A stretch of DNA of 64,000 nucleotides, taken from the NCBI GenBank assembly GCA_017453665.1, contig JAFTEM010000026.1, positions 1 to 64,000 of the forward strand. The letters are read 5' to 3'. This DNA is from a bacterium. GTDB lineage: Bacteria; Patescibacteria; JAEDAM01; Absconditabacterales; Absconditicoccaceae. The stretch's first letter is position 1. Each line of letters begins with the position of its first letter. Position numbers and translations under genes: made by a program. This document shows, in pieces, positions 20,719 through 32,400 of this stretch. The notes beneath the pieces were generated by a model. That model was not told the DNA's origin. It made no database searches and was given only the letters and a program-made list of their open reading frames with translations.

Positions 20719-23379
20719 ATGTTGAATATGCAAGTAGAGAAGTTAACTCCCGCTATGAAACAGTATGTTGAGACAAAAAAACAGTATGCAGATTGTATTC
20801 TGCTTTTTCGTATAGGAGATTTTTATGAAACCTTTTTTGAGGATGCACATATTTGTGCTAAGGTTTTAGATTTGGTTATTACTTCTAAAAACAAGAATTC
20901 TGAAGATCCTATTCCTATGGCTTGAATTCCTCATCACAGTGTGGATAAATATACTCCGAGGTTGATTGCTGCAGGATATAAGGTTGCTATTGCAGAACAA
21001 ACTACTGATCCTGTTCCGTGAAAGATTGTGGAGAGGGTGGTGACGAGAATTATTACGCCGGGAACATCTGTGCAAGATAACCAAAAGCAGGATACTGCTT
21101 ATTTGGTGAGTATTACAACGACAAATGAAAAACTTTGATTCTTTTATCATATTGCTTGGTGAGATTTTATTTTGTGAGAGTATACTACTAAGACATTTGA
21201 TGATTTGGGAAAACTTCAAAAATTTGTTCTTCAACTTCAGCCAGCTGAGATTATCATCGATACTGATATTCAGATGAAAGATGATTTATCAAAACCGTTT
21301 CATCAATATCTTCGTTCTCTTATTTCTGTACATTGAGTTCCTGATGATGCTGAACATTATGTAGCAACAACGTGTAATGTTCAAAATATTACGAGTTATT
21401 GAAAAGCTCTTCAGTGAGGAAGATTACAGGCAATGGCATTGTTATTGGATTATTTGAAGTATACGCAGAAAACAGTGTTGACTACAATTGCTAAGATTGG
21501 ATATCATAGCTCTGAGGGGTTGGTTTTAATGGATGATGTAACGATTAAAAATTTAGAAATTTTTGCTTCAAGTTATGAATTAAGTGCAAAATATAGTTTG
21601 TTTGGAATTTTGGATAATACGAAGACGGCATGAGGTTCAAGACTTTTGCGTCAACTTCTTGCGAGTCCTACCTGTTCGAAGGCAGAACTTGATTGGAGAC
21701 TTTCTAAGATAGAAAGTTATTTTGAAAGTAATATTACTTCATGAATTCATAGTTTTTTTTCTAACTTTTCTGATATTCCTAAATTATTGACGTTGATTTC
21801 TTATAGAAGGTTAACATGGACTCCTTTTGTAAGATTAAGGTCAGTTTTGTTTTATTCTTTGTTTGGGTTAAATTGAGAAATCTTGGAAGAATTGAAAAAA
21901 CTCCGTTTTGATTGAGAAATTGTTGATTCATTAAAGTGACTTTATCATCTTTTAGAAAGAGCACTTAAGGAGGATTGAAAAATCTTATGAGATCAAAATT
22001 ATATTGCTGATTGATATGATGAGGAAATTGATGCTTTAAGGAAATTTGCTTATCATAGTGATGAAGTATTAATGGATTATCAGAAGGAACTTGTTTCAAC
22101 AACTTGAATTAATAACATAAAATTGAAATTAATTACAAATCAATGATATTTCTTAGAACTTACAACTAAAGATAGTGAGGACTTTGAACAATTTTTAGCA
22201 TCACATCCTCAGGCTAATGACATTGAATGAAAGTATGAGATAGTACGTAGACAGACATTAAAGGGAAATCAAAGGTATACAAGTACTTATCTTGATTGAC
22301 TTCAATGACATATTATTGAGGCAAAAGAAAAATTAGATGCTAAGGAATTAGCTGTGTTGGTTTCATTACAACAAGAAGTTTTGATGCACATGAAAGAACT
22401 TTATTTTTTGGCAGAGAAATTAGCATGGCTTGATTTGTTTACTTCGCATGCAATTTTTGCAAAAGAACATCAATTTGTTAAGCCCGAGATAACAGAGAAA
22501 TCGACAATAGAAATTCAAGGATGACGTCATCCTGTAATTGAAGCTTTTTTGCCTAAAGATGAGCCATTTATTCCTAATGGTTTAGCAATAGGGGAAGATG
22601 AAAAAAATGAATATGGGTTGATTCACGTGATTACGGGTCCTAATATGGGAGGTAAATCTACTTATTTAAGGCAGTCAGCAATTATTGTTTTACTCGCTCA
22701 TTGTTGATTGTTTGTTCCTGCACAATCTGCTAAAATAGGACTTATTGATGGAATATTTGCGCGTGTTTGAAGTTGAGATATTATTGCTAAGAACCAATCT
22801 ACATTTATGACAGAAATGATTGAGGTAGCTAATATTTTAAATAATGCGACAGAGAAGAGTTTTATTATTTTTGATGAATTAGGACGTTGAACTTCAACGT
22901 ATGATGGGCTGGCGTTAACAAAGGCTATTTTGCATTATCTTTTAAGAGAAATAAAGGCGAAAACTTTAATAGCTACGCATTATCATGAACTTATTGCTCT
23001 TGAGAAAGAAAATCCATGTATTAAGAATTTTTCTGTTTGAGTATATGAGACAGAAAAAGAAGTAGTATTTATGAAGAAAATAAGTGCGTGATGAGCAAAT
23101 AAGAGTTATTGAGTTGATGTTGCTAAATTGGCATGAATTCCTTCATCTATTTTGGATGAAGCAAGGTCTTTGTTAAAAGAATTAGAACAAACTAAAAATC
23201 TTTGAAAGAGTAATGTACAATGATGATCTATGCAACAATGACTGTTTAAGATGAATGAATGATCTACTCATGAAGCGGAATATAAAAAATTAAAGACGAT
23301 GTTGAAAGGAATGGATTTGAATATGATAACACCACTACAAGCTTTACAAATATTGGTAAAAATCAAAGAGGATTTATAG
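20719..23379 (+). CDS. mutS: DNA mismatch repair protein MutS
   Basis: 886 aa, full length. Mismatch-recognition motif [13 protein letters not shown] (Phe-x-Glu wedge) is near the N-terminus, then [14 protein letters not shown], the connector, levers and clamp. The ATPase is about 620-800: Walker [11 protein letters not shown], Walker [17 protein letters not shown], then [15 protein letters not shown]-terminal segment ([20 protein letters not shown]) is the dimerisation helix. MutS detects mispairs and recruits MutL, which is at 38543. First gene of a plus-strand run with tmk 16 bases downstream. A second ATG at 20728 ([10 protein letters not shown]) is an equally good start. Confidence 0.95.
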
Positions 23380-23395
23380 CTTTAATACCGGTAAT

Positions 23396-24076
23396 ATGAA
23401 AAGAGGACTTTTTATTGTTATTGATGGACCAGATTGAAGTTGAAAAAAGACACAAACGGAAAATTTGAGAAAAAAATTATTAGATGATGGGTTTGAAGTA
23501 GAGAAAATTGATTTCCCTCAATATTGAAAACCTTCAGCTGGGCCAACAGAGGAATATCTGAATTGAAAATTTTGAAAGGCAGATGAAGTAACGCCTTATC
23601 AAGCTTCAATTTTGTATGCTGTCGATAGATTTTCAGCAGCGAATCAAATAAGAGAGTGGTTGGATGCTTGAAAAGTTGTGATTTCAGATCGTTATGTTTC
23701 TGCAAATATGGGACATCAAGCTGGGAAAATTCAGGATTTGGAAGAAAGAGATACATTTTTGTCATGGCTTGAAAATCTAGAATATGGAATTTTAAATATA
23801 CCAAGACCAGATATTCAAATCTTTTTGTATTTAGATCCTGAAATTAGTAGAAATTTAGCACTAAAAGTTGAGAAGCCTAATATGGATAAATCTAAAGATG
23901 TACATGAAAATGATGCTGAACATATGAAACATGCGAGTGAGGCATTTTTATATGTTGCTGAAAAATATGGTTGGATAAAAGTTGAATGTGCTCAGAATTG
24001 AAATTTGAGAACAAGGGAGGATATAGCAAAAGAGCTTCATGAAAAAATTAAAGGATATCTTGTTGGGTTGAAATAG
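23396..24076 (+). CDS. tmk: Thymidylate kinase
   Basis: 226 aa. P-loop IDGPDGSGKKTQTENL, DFPQYGKPSAGP (substrate loop), SILYAVDRF, and VISDRYVSANMGHQAGK (the DRY motif) mark dTMP kinase. It makes dTDP for DNA synthesis. The segment after DRY differs from the E. coli type: Lys/Arg of the LID is in KVEKPNMDKSKDVHEND, the pattern of longer archaeal/CPR-like TMPKs. The start has no clear Shine-Dalgarno; position is fixed by the MKRGLFIVIDG strand. Confidence 0.9.
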
Positions 24077-24150
24077 AGCTCCCTTAATCTTGCAATTCTT
24101 ATCAAAAAACATAAAGGTAACGTAGGTTTATAAAAGAATAAAATTTATTA

Positions 24151-25611
24151 ATGAAATCAGGAATAAAATTACGATTATATTGATTAGCCTTAGTAATATT
24201 TTGACTTTTTGCTGTTTATAGTACTAGTATTTGGAAATCATTTGATCAAAGATTGACAGTAAGTGTTATGCAAAATATTGAAACGGTTAAGGCTTTTAAT
24301 ACGTTTTTGGATGATACTATTATTGCATCAACTCAAAAGATTTTGGAAAATACAGAAAAAATAGCTGTCCCTATGGTGGATGAACAGACCTTGAGTGAGG
24401 TAGAATGAGAAGATGTTGAATGAGTTGTAAATGAAATACAAGAAGAAGATGCAGTAGCACTTCCAACACTTGATACTTTAAAAACAACTGCAGATGATCA
24501 AGTTAAGCTTGTAGATCAATGAACAAAAAGAATACAGTTGAGAAATAATTATGTGTTATTCCGTTCTCAGCTAAGGAATCTGTTTGTTGCATTGTTCGCT
24601 GTTGTTTTGGTTTTTTTCCTTCCATTGTGATGGCTGAAGAACAAAAAATTTGTTCGGCTTGTTTTTCTTGCTACTTTAGCATTTCAAGCTTGTGCATTTA
24701 TTCCAGCTTTACAAGCAACGAATGGTGAGGCTAGAGGTTGGGTTGATCTTTGACCACTTCCAAATATGCAACCATCTGAATTTTTTAAGGTTTGATATGT
24801 CCTTTTTATGGCTTATTGGTTGACAAAAAGAAAAGATGAAATTAATGAAAAATGATTTATAAATAAATTTTTTGTTCAATTTACGGCTATTAATTTTATA
24901 GTTCTTTTGATAATCCTTATGATTCCTGATATGGGGACTCTTTTTATCTTAGCTCTTACTTGAACGATAATGGCGTGGTATATGGGGTTTCCAGTTAAGA
25001 AGATTTTGGTGCTTTGATGATGAGCATTAGCAATTGCTAGTTTTTGAGTGTTGTGATTAAGTATTGTTAACCCTGATAATTATGCTTATTCTAGGATAAA
25101 AACTTTTTTTACAACAGATGCAGATGAGAAAAAACAAATTGAGCTAAGAGAAGGTCGACAAATTCAGCAATGACTTATTGCTATTTGAGCGTGATGATTC
25201 TTTGGACAATGATATGGTAAGGGATTACAGAAAATGGGACAACTTCCAGAAGCTTATTCTGATATGATTTTTGCAGCATTTTCAGAAGAAATTGGTTTCT
25301 TTTGAAATATGATATTATTTGCATTATATATTTGATTATTTATTTTAGTTTTGAGGCGTATTAGTTTAGTAAAAGATCCTCAAATGAAAGTATTGGCGAT
25401 AGGAGTTATTTCGCTTATTATTGTCCAAGTTTTTGTGCATGTTTGAGTAAATGTTGAAGTGTTGCCGAATACCTGATTGACGCTTCCTTTTATTAGTCAT
25501 GGAGGAACTGCACTTTTGATTAATTTGGTAGAATTGACGATTCTTTATAAAATATTAGAGACTTGAAAAGATAAAGAGACAAGGGACATAAGAATTCATA
25601 GTGAAGAGTAG
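24151..25611 (+). CDS. ftsW: FtsW/RodA-family lipid II polymerase with large first loop
   Basis: 486 aa SEDS protein. TM1 is GLALVIFGLFAVYSTSIW. About 100 polar, acidic residues (around 30-130, for example EGEDVEGVVNEIQEEDA) separate it from TM2, where the family has a short loop. Then come the conserved parts: EARGWVDLGPLPNMQPSEF with Lys, IPDMGTLFILALTG, the GYGKGLQKMGQLPEAYSDM loop, FAAFSEEIGFFGN, and the last TM region PNTGLTLPFISHGGTALL. SEDS proteins polymerise peptidoglycan with a class b PBP. Whether it serves division or elongation cannot be told; an FtsB-like gene is at 38 kb. The extra loop would be outside the cell. Confidence 0.9.
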
Positions 25612-25633
25612 TTTTTAGTTTTGAATATATGAA

Positions 25634-26515
25634 ATGCAGTATTTTTGATTCGGCGAACATCATATTCTTGGAATTGAACATTCTGAGATTGCTAATAATA
25701 AAGAATATTCTTTATGTTTTTCTGGTTTTCATATAAAGAGTAAAGATAAATGAATCCTTATTTATAATAAAAGGAATCGGAGAATTATTCATCTTAAAGA
25801 AATTAGTGAGGGAATGCAGGTATGTTATTTACAAGAAAGAGGGGTGAAGAATATTCCTTTTGATGTTTCAATGCTTGTTAATGCGTTAGTGTTATTTCAA
25901 GGTTTTAACGAAGAGACTTGAGAAAAATATCATTATTTGCCTTCTTTTTCAAAGGATGAAAAAAAATGGCAAGAAGAATTAAAAACATTTTTTTGATTAG
26001 AAGTTTCTATAAAGAAAGAAGCACAGGGAACGTTTTTGAGATGATTGGATAGTACTTTTTCTTTCCCTAAAACTGTGGAAGAATTACTAAGTTTTATTTT
26101 TGCTTTAGTTTGAATTTATTGAAAATTTGAGGAAAAAAATAATGAAATTATGGGAATAAAAGTACATGTTCCTCTTGTTTGAGGAGTTCATATAGATGAA
26201 GAATTAGAAAAAAAATTTCAAGAATTAGTAGAACAATATTGAATTTTTATTTCATCTCAAAGGATACAATCTTGAAAAAAGAGTATATTCCAATTCCAAA
26301 GTAATGATAGAGAGCTTCTTTCTCTTTTCATTTGATGGATAAAAAGTTATAGAGATGTATTATATACACTTGATGGGTATTTAAAAAAGCAAGATGAAAT
26401 AAAAGGAGAGTTGTTAGAATATATAAAAACTGCAGAAGAATTGAAAAATTTTGATAAGGATGAAGTAATAGAAAAAATAGAAAAATATTGTATAAAATTT
26501 ATTAAGTATCAGTAA
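25634..26515 (+). CDS. Unknown soluble protein
   Basis: 293 aa, no signal peptide or membrane helix. The N-terminal part (FGFGEHHILGIEHSEIA, GILIYNKRNRRIIHL) is beta-rich. The middle has FLRGLDSTFSFPKTVEELLS and IFALVGIYGKFEEK, faintly like a LAGLIDADG fold, but the acidic catalytic residues are not convincing. A Glu/Lys coiled tail follows (KKQDEIKGELLEYIKTAEEL). It lies between ftsW and a 5'-nuclease, 5 bases before the latter, so it is probably cotranscribed. I do not recognise the family. Confidence 0.65.
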
Positions 26516-26519
26516 TATA

Positions 26520-27410
26520 ATGAAAAATATCTTTTTGGTTGATGGATCTTGATTCCTATTTAGAGCACGATACGCTGTAAATGAAATTATAAATCAAGAA
26601 TGACAAAATGTTAATGTTGTTTTTGGATTCTCTCGTATGATGATGAAACTTTTTTTGGAGCATCCAGATTATTTTGTTATCGCTTGGGACTCTCCGATAA
26701 AAACGAAAAGACATGAAGAATATTCAGAATATAAAGCAAACAGGAAGAAAATGGATGATGCTTTTAAGTCTCAAATTCCACTTGTAAAAGAATTGGTTGA
26801 TGAATTAGGGATCCCTAATATAACAGCTCCTTGATATGAAGCAGATGATATTATTTCAACCTTAGTTTGAAAATATAAAAACATTGAAGGGCTTTATCTT
26901 CATGTTTATACTTCTGATAAAGATTTAAAGCAATTCTTAGCTGATAATATTTTTATAAAAGATTCTTTAAAAGGACAAACAACATCATTACAAGATTTTG
27001 AAAAAGAATATGGATTTGAGCCTCAACATATAGTTGATTATTTGGCTTTGATAGGTGATAGTGCTGATAATATTAAAGGGGTAAATGGAATTGGTCCGAA
27101 AAAAGCATTAAACTTAGTACAAACATATTGAAGTATTGAAAATATTTATGAGCATTTAGATTTACTTCCAAATGAACTAAAAGAGAAATTGGTTGCTGAT
27201 AAAGATTCTGCTTATTTTTCAAAACATTTGATAGAGCTTTTAGAGGTACCAGAACTAAAAGAGACTTCAATTGAATCTTTGAAATTTAGCATTGATTTTA
27301 ATAAGCGAGAACATCTTTTATTTGAAAAATGGCAGTTTAGGTCTATTGAGAAAGTTTTTAAAGAATTAAAGAAACTTTATACTATGCCACAGCAAGTGGG
27401 ATTATTTTAA
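26520..27410 (+). CDS. Stand-alone 5'-3' exonuclease (PolA N-domain type)
   Basis: 296 aa equivalent to the 5'-nuclease part of DNA polymerase I, with no polymerase. Motifs: FLVDGSGFLFRARYAV, FVIAWDSPIKTKRHEEY, GYEADDIISTLVGKY, TSDKDLKQFLADN, and ALIGDSADNIKGVNGIGPKK with helix-hairpin-helix Gly residues. Acidic metal ligands are present at each motif. It removes RNA primers or flaps. Separate 5'-nucleases are normal in several reduced bacteria. Confidence 0.9.
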
Positions 27411-27427
27411 TTTTTTAGTTTATTATT

Positions 27428-28489
27428 ATGGGATCGTTTTGGATGATGTTACCGGTGGTGTTTTTAGTAACAGGTATGGTATTCTATGTTTTATGGAGGA
27501 TATTTGCTATTTTTTCAATTTCTCCTTCTAAATGGATTTTATTACTTATTGCACTTCTGTTTAGTTGATGTGCTATGTTTACGATATGGTATTGAGGTGA
27601 GAATCTCTTTTTAACCATTTCATGAACAGTTTTTTGTTGGTTATTTGTGCTATCTTTTTTATTATTTTTGTTCCTTGGTGTTGAACATATTATTTCTCAT
27701 TGGTATAAAATAAATCCTTGGATTGTTGTAGGGGTATTTATTTGCGTCTTATGATTGTGAAATTTCTTTTCTCTTCATACTAAGGTACTTGATCTAGAAA
27801 TCCATTCTGATAAGTTGGAGAGAGATTTGAATATTTTGTTAGTGAGTGATATTCATGCTGATTATATTTTTTCAACTTATCATTTGAAAACAATAGGAAA
27901 GTTAATAGAGGAAAAACATCCGGATATTGTTTTGATTGCTGGAGATTTATTAAATAGACCACATATGGGATATGTTGATGCTTATCGTTATTTTCGTGAT
28001 CATGATTTCTGAGTTCCTATTTATGCTATAATGGGGAATCATGATGTGCTTGGATCGACAGATATTTATTCGAAGATTTCTGAGATTTCTCCAATTCATT
28101 TTTTGGATAATGAAAGCGTTATTGTTGATTGAATACAGTTGGTTTGAATTATTGATAAATCAATATGGTGAAACTGAGATTTACAGAATAATTTAGAAGC
28201 AACAAATATGGATAAAAGTTGAGAATTTTATACAATCTTTTTGACACATCAGCCTATGGCTTTGGAAAAAATAAAGGATTATCCTATAGATTTAGAAGTT
28301 GCTTGACATACGCATCGTGGGCAATTCTATTGATTCCGTAAACTTGTAGAAGTTATGAATGATTATGGATATTGAAAGTTTGAAGAAGATTGAAAGATAG
28401 CTTTTGTTACTCAAGGAATTTGAACTTGGGGACTTCCATTTAGGTTGTGAACTCAGAGTGAGGCAGTAATGATTCATCTTAAGAAATAA
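27428..28489 (+). CDS. Membrane-bound metallophosphoesterase, YkuE/YaeI type
   Basis: 353 aa. Four N-terminal membrane helices (about 1-115) precede a calcineurin-like domain: ILLVSDIHADYIF (DxH), VLIAGDLLNR (GDxxxR), YAIMGNHDVLG (GNHD), FLTHQPMAL and AGHTHRGQFYG (GHTHxGQ). All five motif blocks are intact. Relatives such as YaeI hydrolyse UDP-diacylglucosamine or other membrane phosphodiesters; the substrate here is not known. 17 bases after the nuclease gene. Confidence 0.85.
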
Positions 28490-28511
28490 TGATTTTATTT
28501 TTTTTGTTAAA

Positions 28512-29117
28512 ATGAAACAACTATTCTTTATTCATGGAGGAACGTTTGCAAAAAATAATGAGGAACTTTTTCACACGATGCAACAGTGGGAGGTTAATCC
28601 GTTTGAAGAGAAGAGAAGATGGAGGAATACATTAGAGAAAGAATTCCCTGAATATAAGGTTATTAAGCCAGAAATGCCTAATAAAGAAATGGCCTGTTAT
28701 AAAATTTGGAAGTTGCGATTCGAAAAATATTTTCAGTATTTAGATGAAGAAAATTTTGTTTTAATAGGGCATTCATTATGAGCAATGTTTTTGCTTAAAT
28801 ATCTTTGAGAGAACGAGTTTCCTTTTAAGATTCATCAATTACATATTGTTTCTCCTGTATTTGATGAACAAGGATTACCTGAAGGAGATAACTATTTAGG
28901 AGATTTTGCTTATGATGGAGAATCTTTGAGAACAATATCCACGAAAGCTGAAAAAATATGGATATGGCATTCAAAAGATGATCCAGTAGTTCCTTTTTTT
29001 CATAGTGAAAGGATTATAAAGTATATTGATGGGGCTGAGTTTATGGTATTTGAAGATAGATGACATTTTAATCAAGCTGAGTTTCCTGAATTGGTTGAAG
29101 TTGTAAAAAAGAATTAG
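28512..29117 (+). CDS. Alpha/beta hydrolase, RBBP9/YdeN-like
   Basis: 201 aa. LFFIHGGTFA opens the fold, VLIGHSLGAMFLL carries the nucleophile Ser elbow, HSKDDPVVPFFH the Asp, and FEDRGHFNQAEF the His, so the triad is complete. Size and the SKDDPVVP segment match the RBBP9/DUF1749-like small hydrolases. The substrate is unknown. The Gly after Ser-Leu in the elbow is a TGA codon. Confidence 0.75.
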
Positions 29118-29164
29118 TATATCGTGTATTATATATAAGTATTTATGTAACATATAGAAATCTT

Positions 29165-29476
29165 ATGCAATCGTTTAAAGACTTAGCACGTAAAAATTTT
29201 TCAGAAAAATTTCAATGAAAGCGTATGCTTTGAACACTTGCTTTAAATATTGTGAAGCAATATTTTCATATTCAAGAGCCGGTTGATAATGTCGTGAGAG
29301 AAAAAGAAATCCTTTCTTGATTTTTAAAATATGAAGTACTTTTTTTAAGAACAGATGATCAGACGTTAAAAATTGATATTTTTAAAGAAAAAGAAAAAGT
29401 GATTACTGAAATTAATAATCACTTTTCTCAATTATGATATAAACAAAAGATTTCTGAGATTCGTTTCACTTCCTAA
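29165..29476 (+). CDS. DUF721/DciA-like small protein
   Basis: 103 aa. The pattern is like DciA proteins: a basic start, then LALNIVKQYF, a beta hairpin (KYEVLFLRTDDQTLKIDIF), and a last helix with strand NNHFSQLGYKQKISEIRF. DciA loads the DnaB helicase in bacteria that lack DnaC. Conservation is weak by eye, so the name is tentative. Its TAA overlaps the stop of the convergent giant gene. Confidence 0.45.
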
Positions 29477-32400
29477 TTAAACAAATTTCCAATTGAGTAG
29501 AATTCTGAGTAGTTGTAATGAACCATATTTTTCTTGTCCCAAAGTCTTGCTCTTACGGAGTCATCTCTTTGGAGCGTGTTGTTGTAATCAGCAAATTGGC
29601 AAGGGCAGGAATTACATACGACTGTAACTAAAGCACAATCATCTCCCTCGCAAAGATAATCAGGAAGGTCAGGACAACCATCATCATCAAGTTCACGTTT
29701 GTGGTTTGGATCTTTACATGCAGTATCTCATGCTCTTCAAGGAATGTTAGGACAATTATCTATTGAATCTTGTATACCATCACAGTCTTCATCGTCATCA
29801 GGACATCCATTATCGTCTGGGTCGCTTTCGTGGTTTGGATCTGTACAGGCTTTATCTCATGCTTTTCATGGAACGTTAGGACAAAGGTCTTTGTTATCAG
29901 AAATTCCATCACAGTCTTCATCGTTATTTGGACATCCGTGGTCGTCTGGATCACGTTCATGATTTGGATCCGTACAAGCTTCATCTCAAGCTATTCCTGC
30001 TAATTCAGGACAAGAATCTTCATCGTTAGGGACTCAATCACAATCTTTATCGTCTGGATCTTTACATCAGTTATCGTCAGGGTCGCGTACGTGGTCTGGA
30101 TCTAGACATGCATTATCTCATGCGTATCCTGGATTGATAGGACAGAGATCATCATCGTTAGGAACTCAATCGCAATCAATGTCATCAGGATCTTTACATC
30201 AGTTATCATTAGGGTCGCGTATGTGGCCTGGGTCTAGACAAGCTTCATTACCTGCAATTCCTGCATTGTAAGGACAGAGATCATCATCGTTAGGAACTCC
30301 ATCACAATCATAATCATCAGGATCATTTCATGTGATAATTTTACATTCATTTGAACAGATGATACCTTCTCCATTATCAGCTTTCGGATCACATTCTTCT
30401 CCAAAATCTTTTATACCGTTTCAACATTTAGTAATACATAAATCTCAAAGATCTTTTTTACAGTTATCACACCTCTCTCATTCATCAATTTCTCAGTTTC
30501 AGCATTTAGGGTTTTCTTTGTCAAATGGTTTACAATCAATTGCACAACTACTACCTTCTTTACCATTTCTTTCTTTTCAAAGATCACATTCTTCTCCTAA
30601 ATCTTTTTCAGTTATTTCGTTTCAGCAGTAATGTTCAGGATCTGTGTTCTTACAATTAAGAGAACACATACTTCATTTTGTTCAGTTGGCACTTCCTTTA
30701 TCACATTCTTCTGGTTCTTCATGAATTTCGTTTCCACATGATGCTGAACATTCTCAAACATCTTTAGAACAATTTGTACAGTTTTCTCATTCATCAATCT
30801 TTCCGTTACCGCAGAGCTTTTCTTGATCTGTATTATCTACACAGCGATCTTTTAAATCTTTAGAACAATTTGTACAGTTTTCTCATTCATCAATCTGTTC
30901 ATTACCACAAGAGGTGACGTCCATACAGGTTGCTGTACATATTCAATCTGTATCATTATTTTCTTCTCCGTTATCACATTGTTCTCATGTATCAATTTCG
31001 TTATTTCAACATTTACCTAAGCATTTGCTACCTAAATCTTCAGCACAAATATTACAATTTTCTCATTCATCAATTTTACCGTTTCAGCAGTTTATTGTTT
31101 TGACAAATTTACATTGTAAAGTACATTCACTTTCTCAGTTATATTCTCCATAGTCACATTCTTCTCACTCGTCAGGATTTCCGTTTCAACATTTTTTATC
31201 AGGACTTATGTCTCTACAGTTTTCATCACAAAGATTATCTTTTCAATTATCACTTCAGTGGTCACATTCTTCACCATCTTCTAGGATGTGATTTCAGCAA
31301 GAACCGGTACAAAGTCCGACATCAGTTGGACAATTCATACAGTCTTCATCATCCTCAATTTTATGATTTCAGCAGTTAGGATGCTCAGAATCGTAAATTG
31401 TACAGCTTTCGGTACATTCTTTGTCTTTTCCGTTTTGAGTTCCATGATCACAAGCTTCTCATTCTTCTTTGATGTCGTTTCAACAGACAGTTTTTTTTGG
31501 TGTTTGACATACAGTATTACATTCTGAAGTTCTTCAATTCCAATATCCTAAATCACATCATTCCCAAGGGCTTTCTTTTTCTTCGTTTCCACATTTTGTT
31601 AAACATTTACTTCAGAGATCTGTAGGACAGTTTAAACAATTTTCTCAGGCATCGATAATTCAGTTACCGCATTTTGATCAGAGAATCATCGTTGTACAGA
31701 TAAATGAACAAGAACTTTTACCATTATTAGGTCAGTTATCACATTTTTCTCATAGTTCTGTATCTGTGTTCCCATCTCAGCAATATGGTTTATTTGTGTC
31801 TTTTATAAGTTCACATTTTAAATTACATTTTTTATCTTTACCATTTTGATCTCAATGATCGCAGGTTTCTCCTGTTTCTAGGATACCATTACCACAAGAT
31901 CCTCTACATGCTCAAACATCTTTTGGACAATTTTTACAATCTTCAGCTTCCTCAACGATACCATTTCAACAAGTAGCTGTACAAGCTCCGAGATCTTCTT
32001 CACAATTTAGACAAGTTTCTCAGTCATCAACTTTTCCGTTACCACATTTGATGGTGCTTTTACAGTCTGTTCAGCAGATTCCTTTACCATTTTGATGAAC
32101 TCCTTCGTCACAATCTTCTCACTCATCAGGGACTCCGTTTCAACAAACAGCGTCGCTGATACATAATGCTCATAGATCATCTGCACATGTTTCACATTTT
32201 TCTCAAATATCAATATTATCATTCGTACAAGAAGTTATCTCCTTACAGTCTTTTGAACATATTGAATTCTTGGTTCCATTACCATTTGCTCCAGTTCCTA
32301 AGTCGCAGCTTTCTCCTTCAGATTTAATACCATCTCAGCAAACAGGAATGATGAGATTTCTACATTCGCTACTACAAGTACTTCATTCAGTTCAGTTAGC

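Noticed and set aside
20552..20737. 61-codon open stretch before mutS, protein-like (SLDFLLEDCLFLLEKKQGK)
   Set aside because: No ATG or GTG start in frame, and it runs into mutS; possible remnant but not supportable as a gene.
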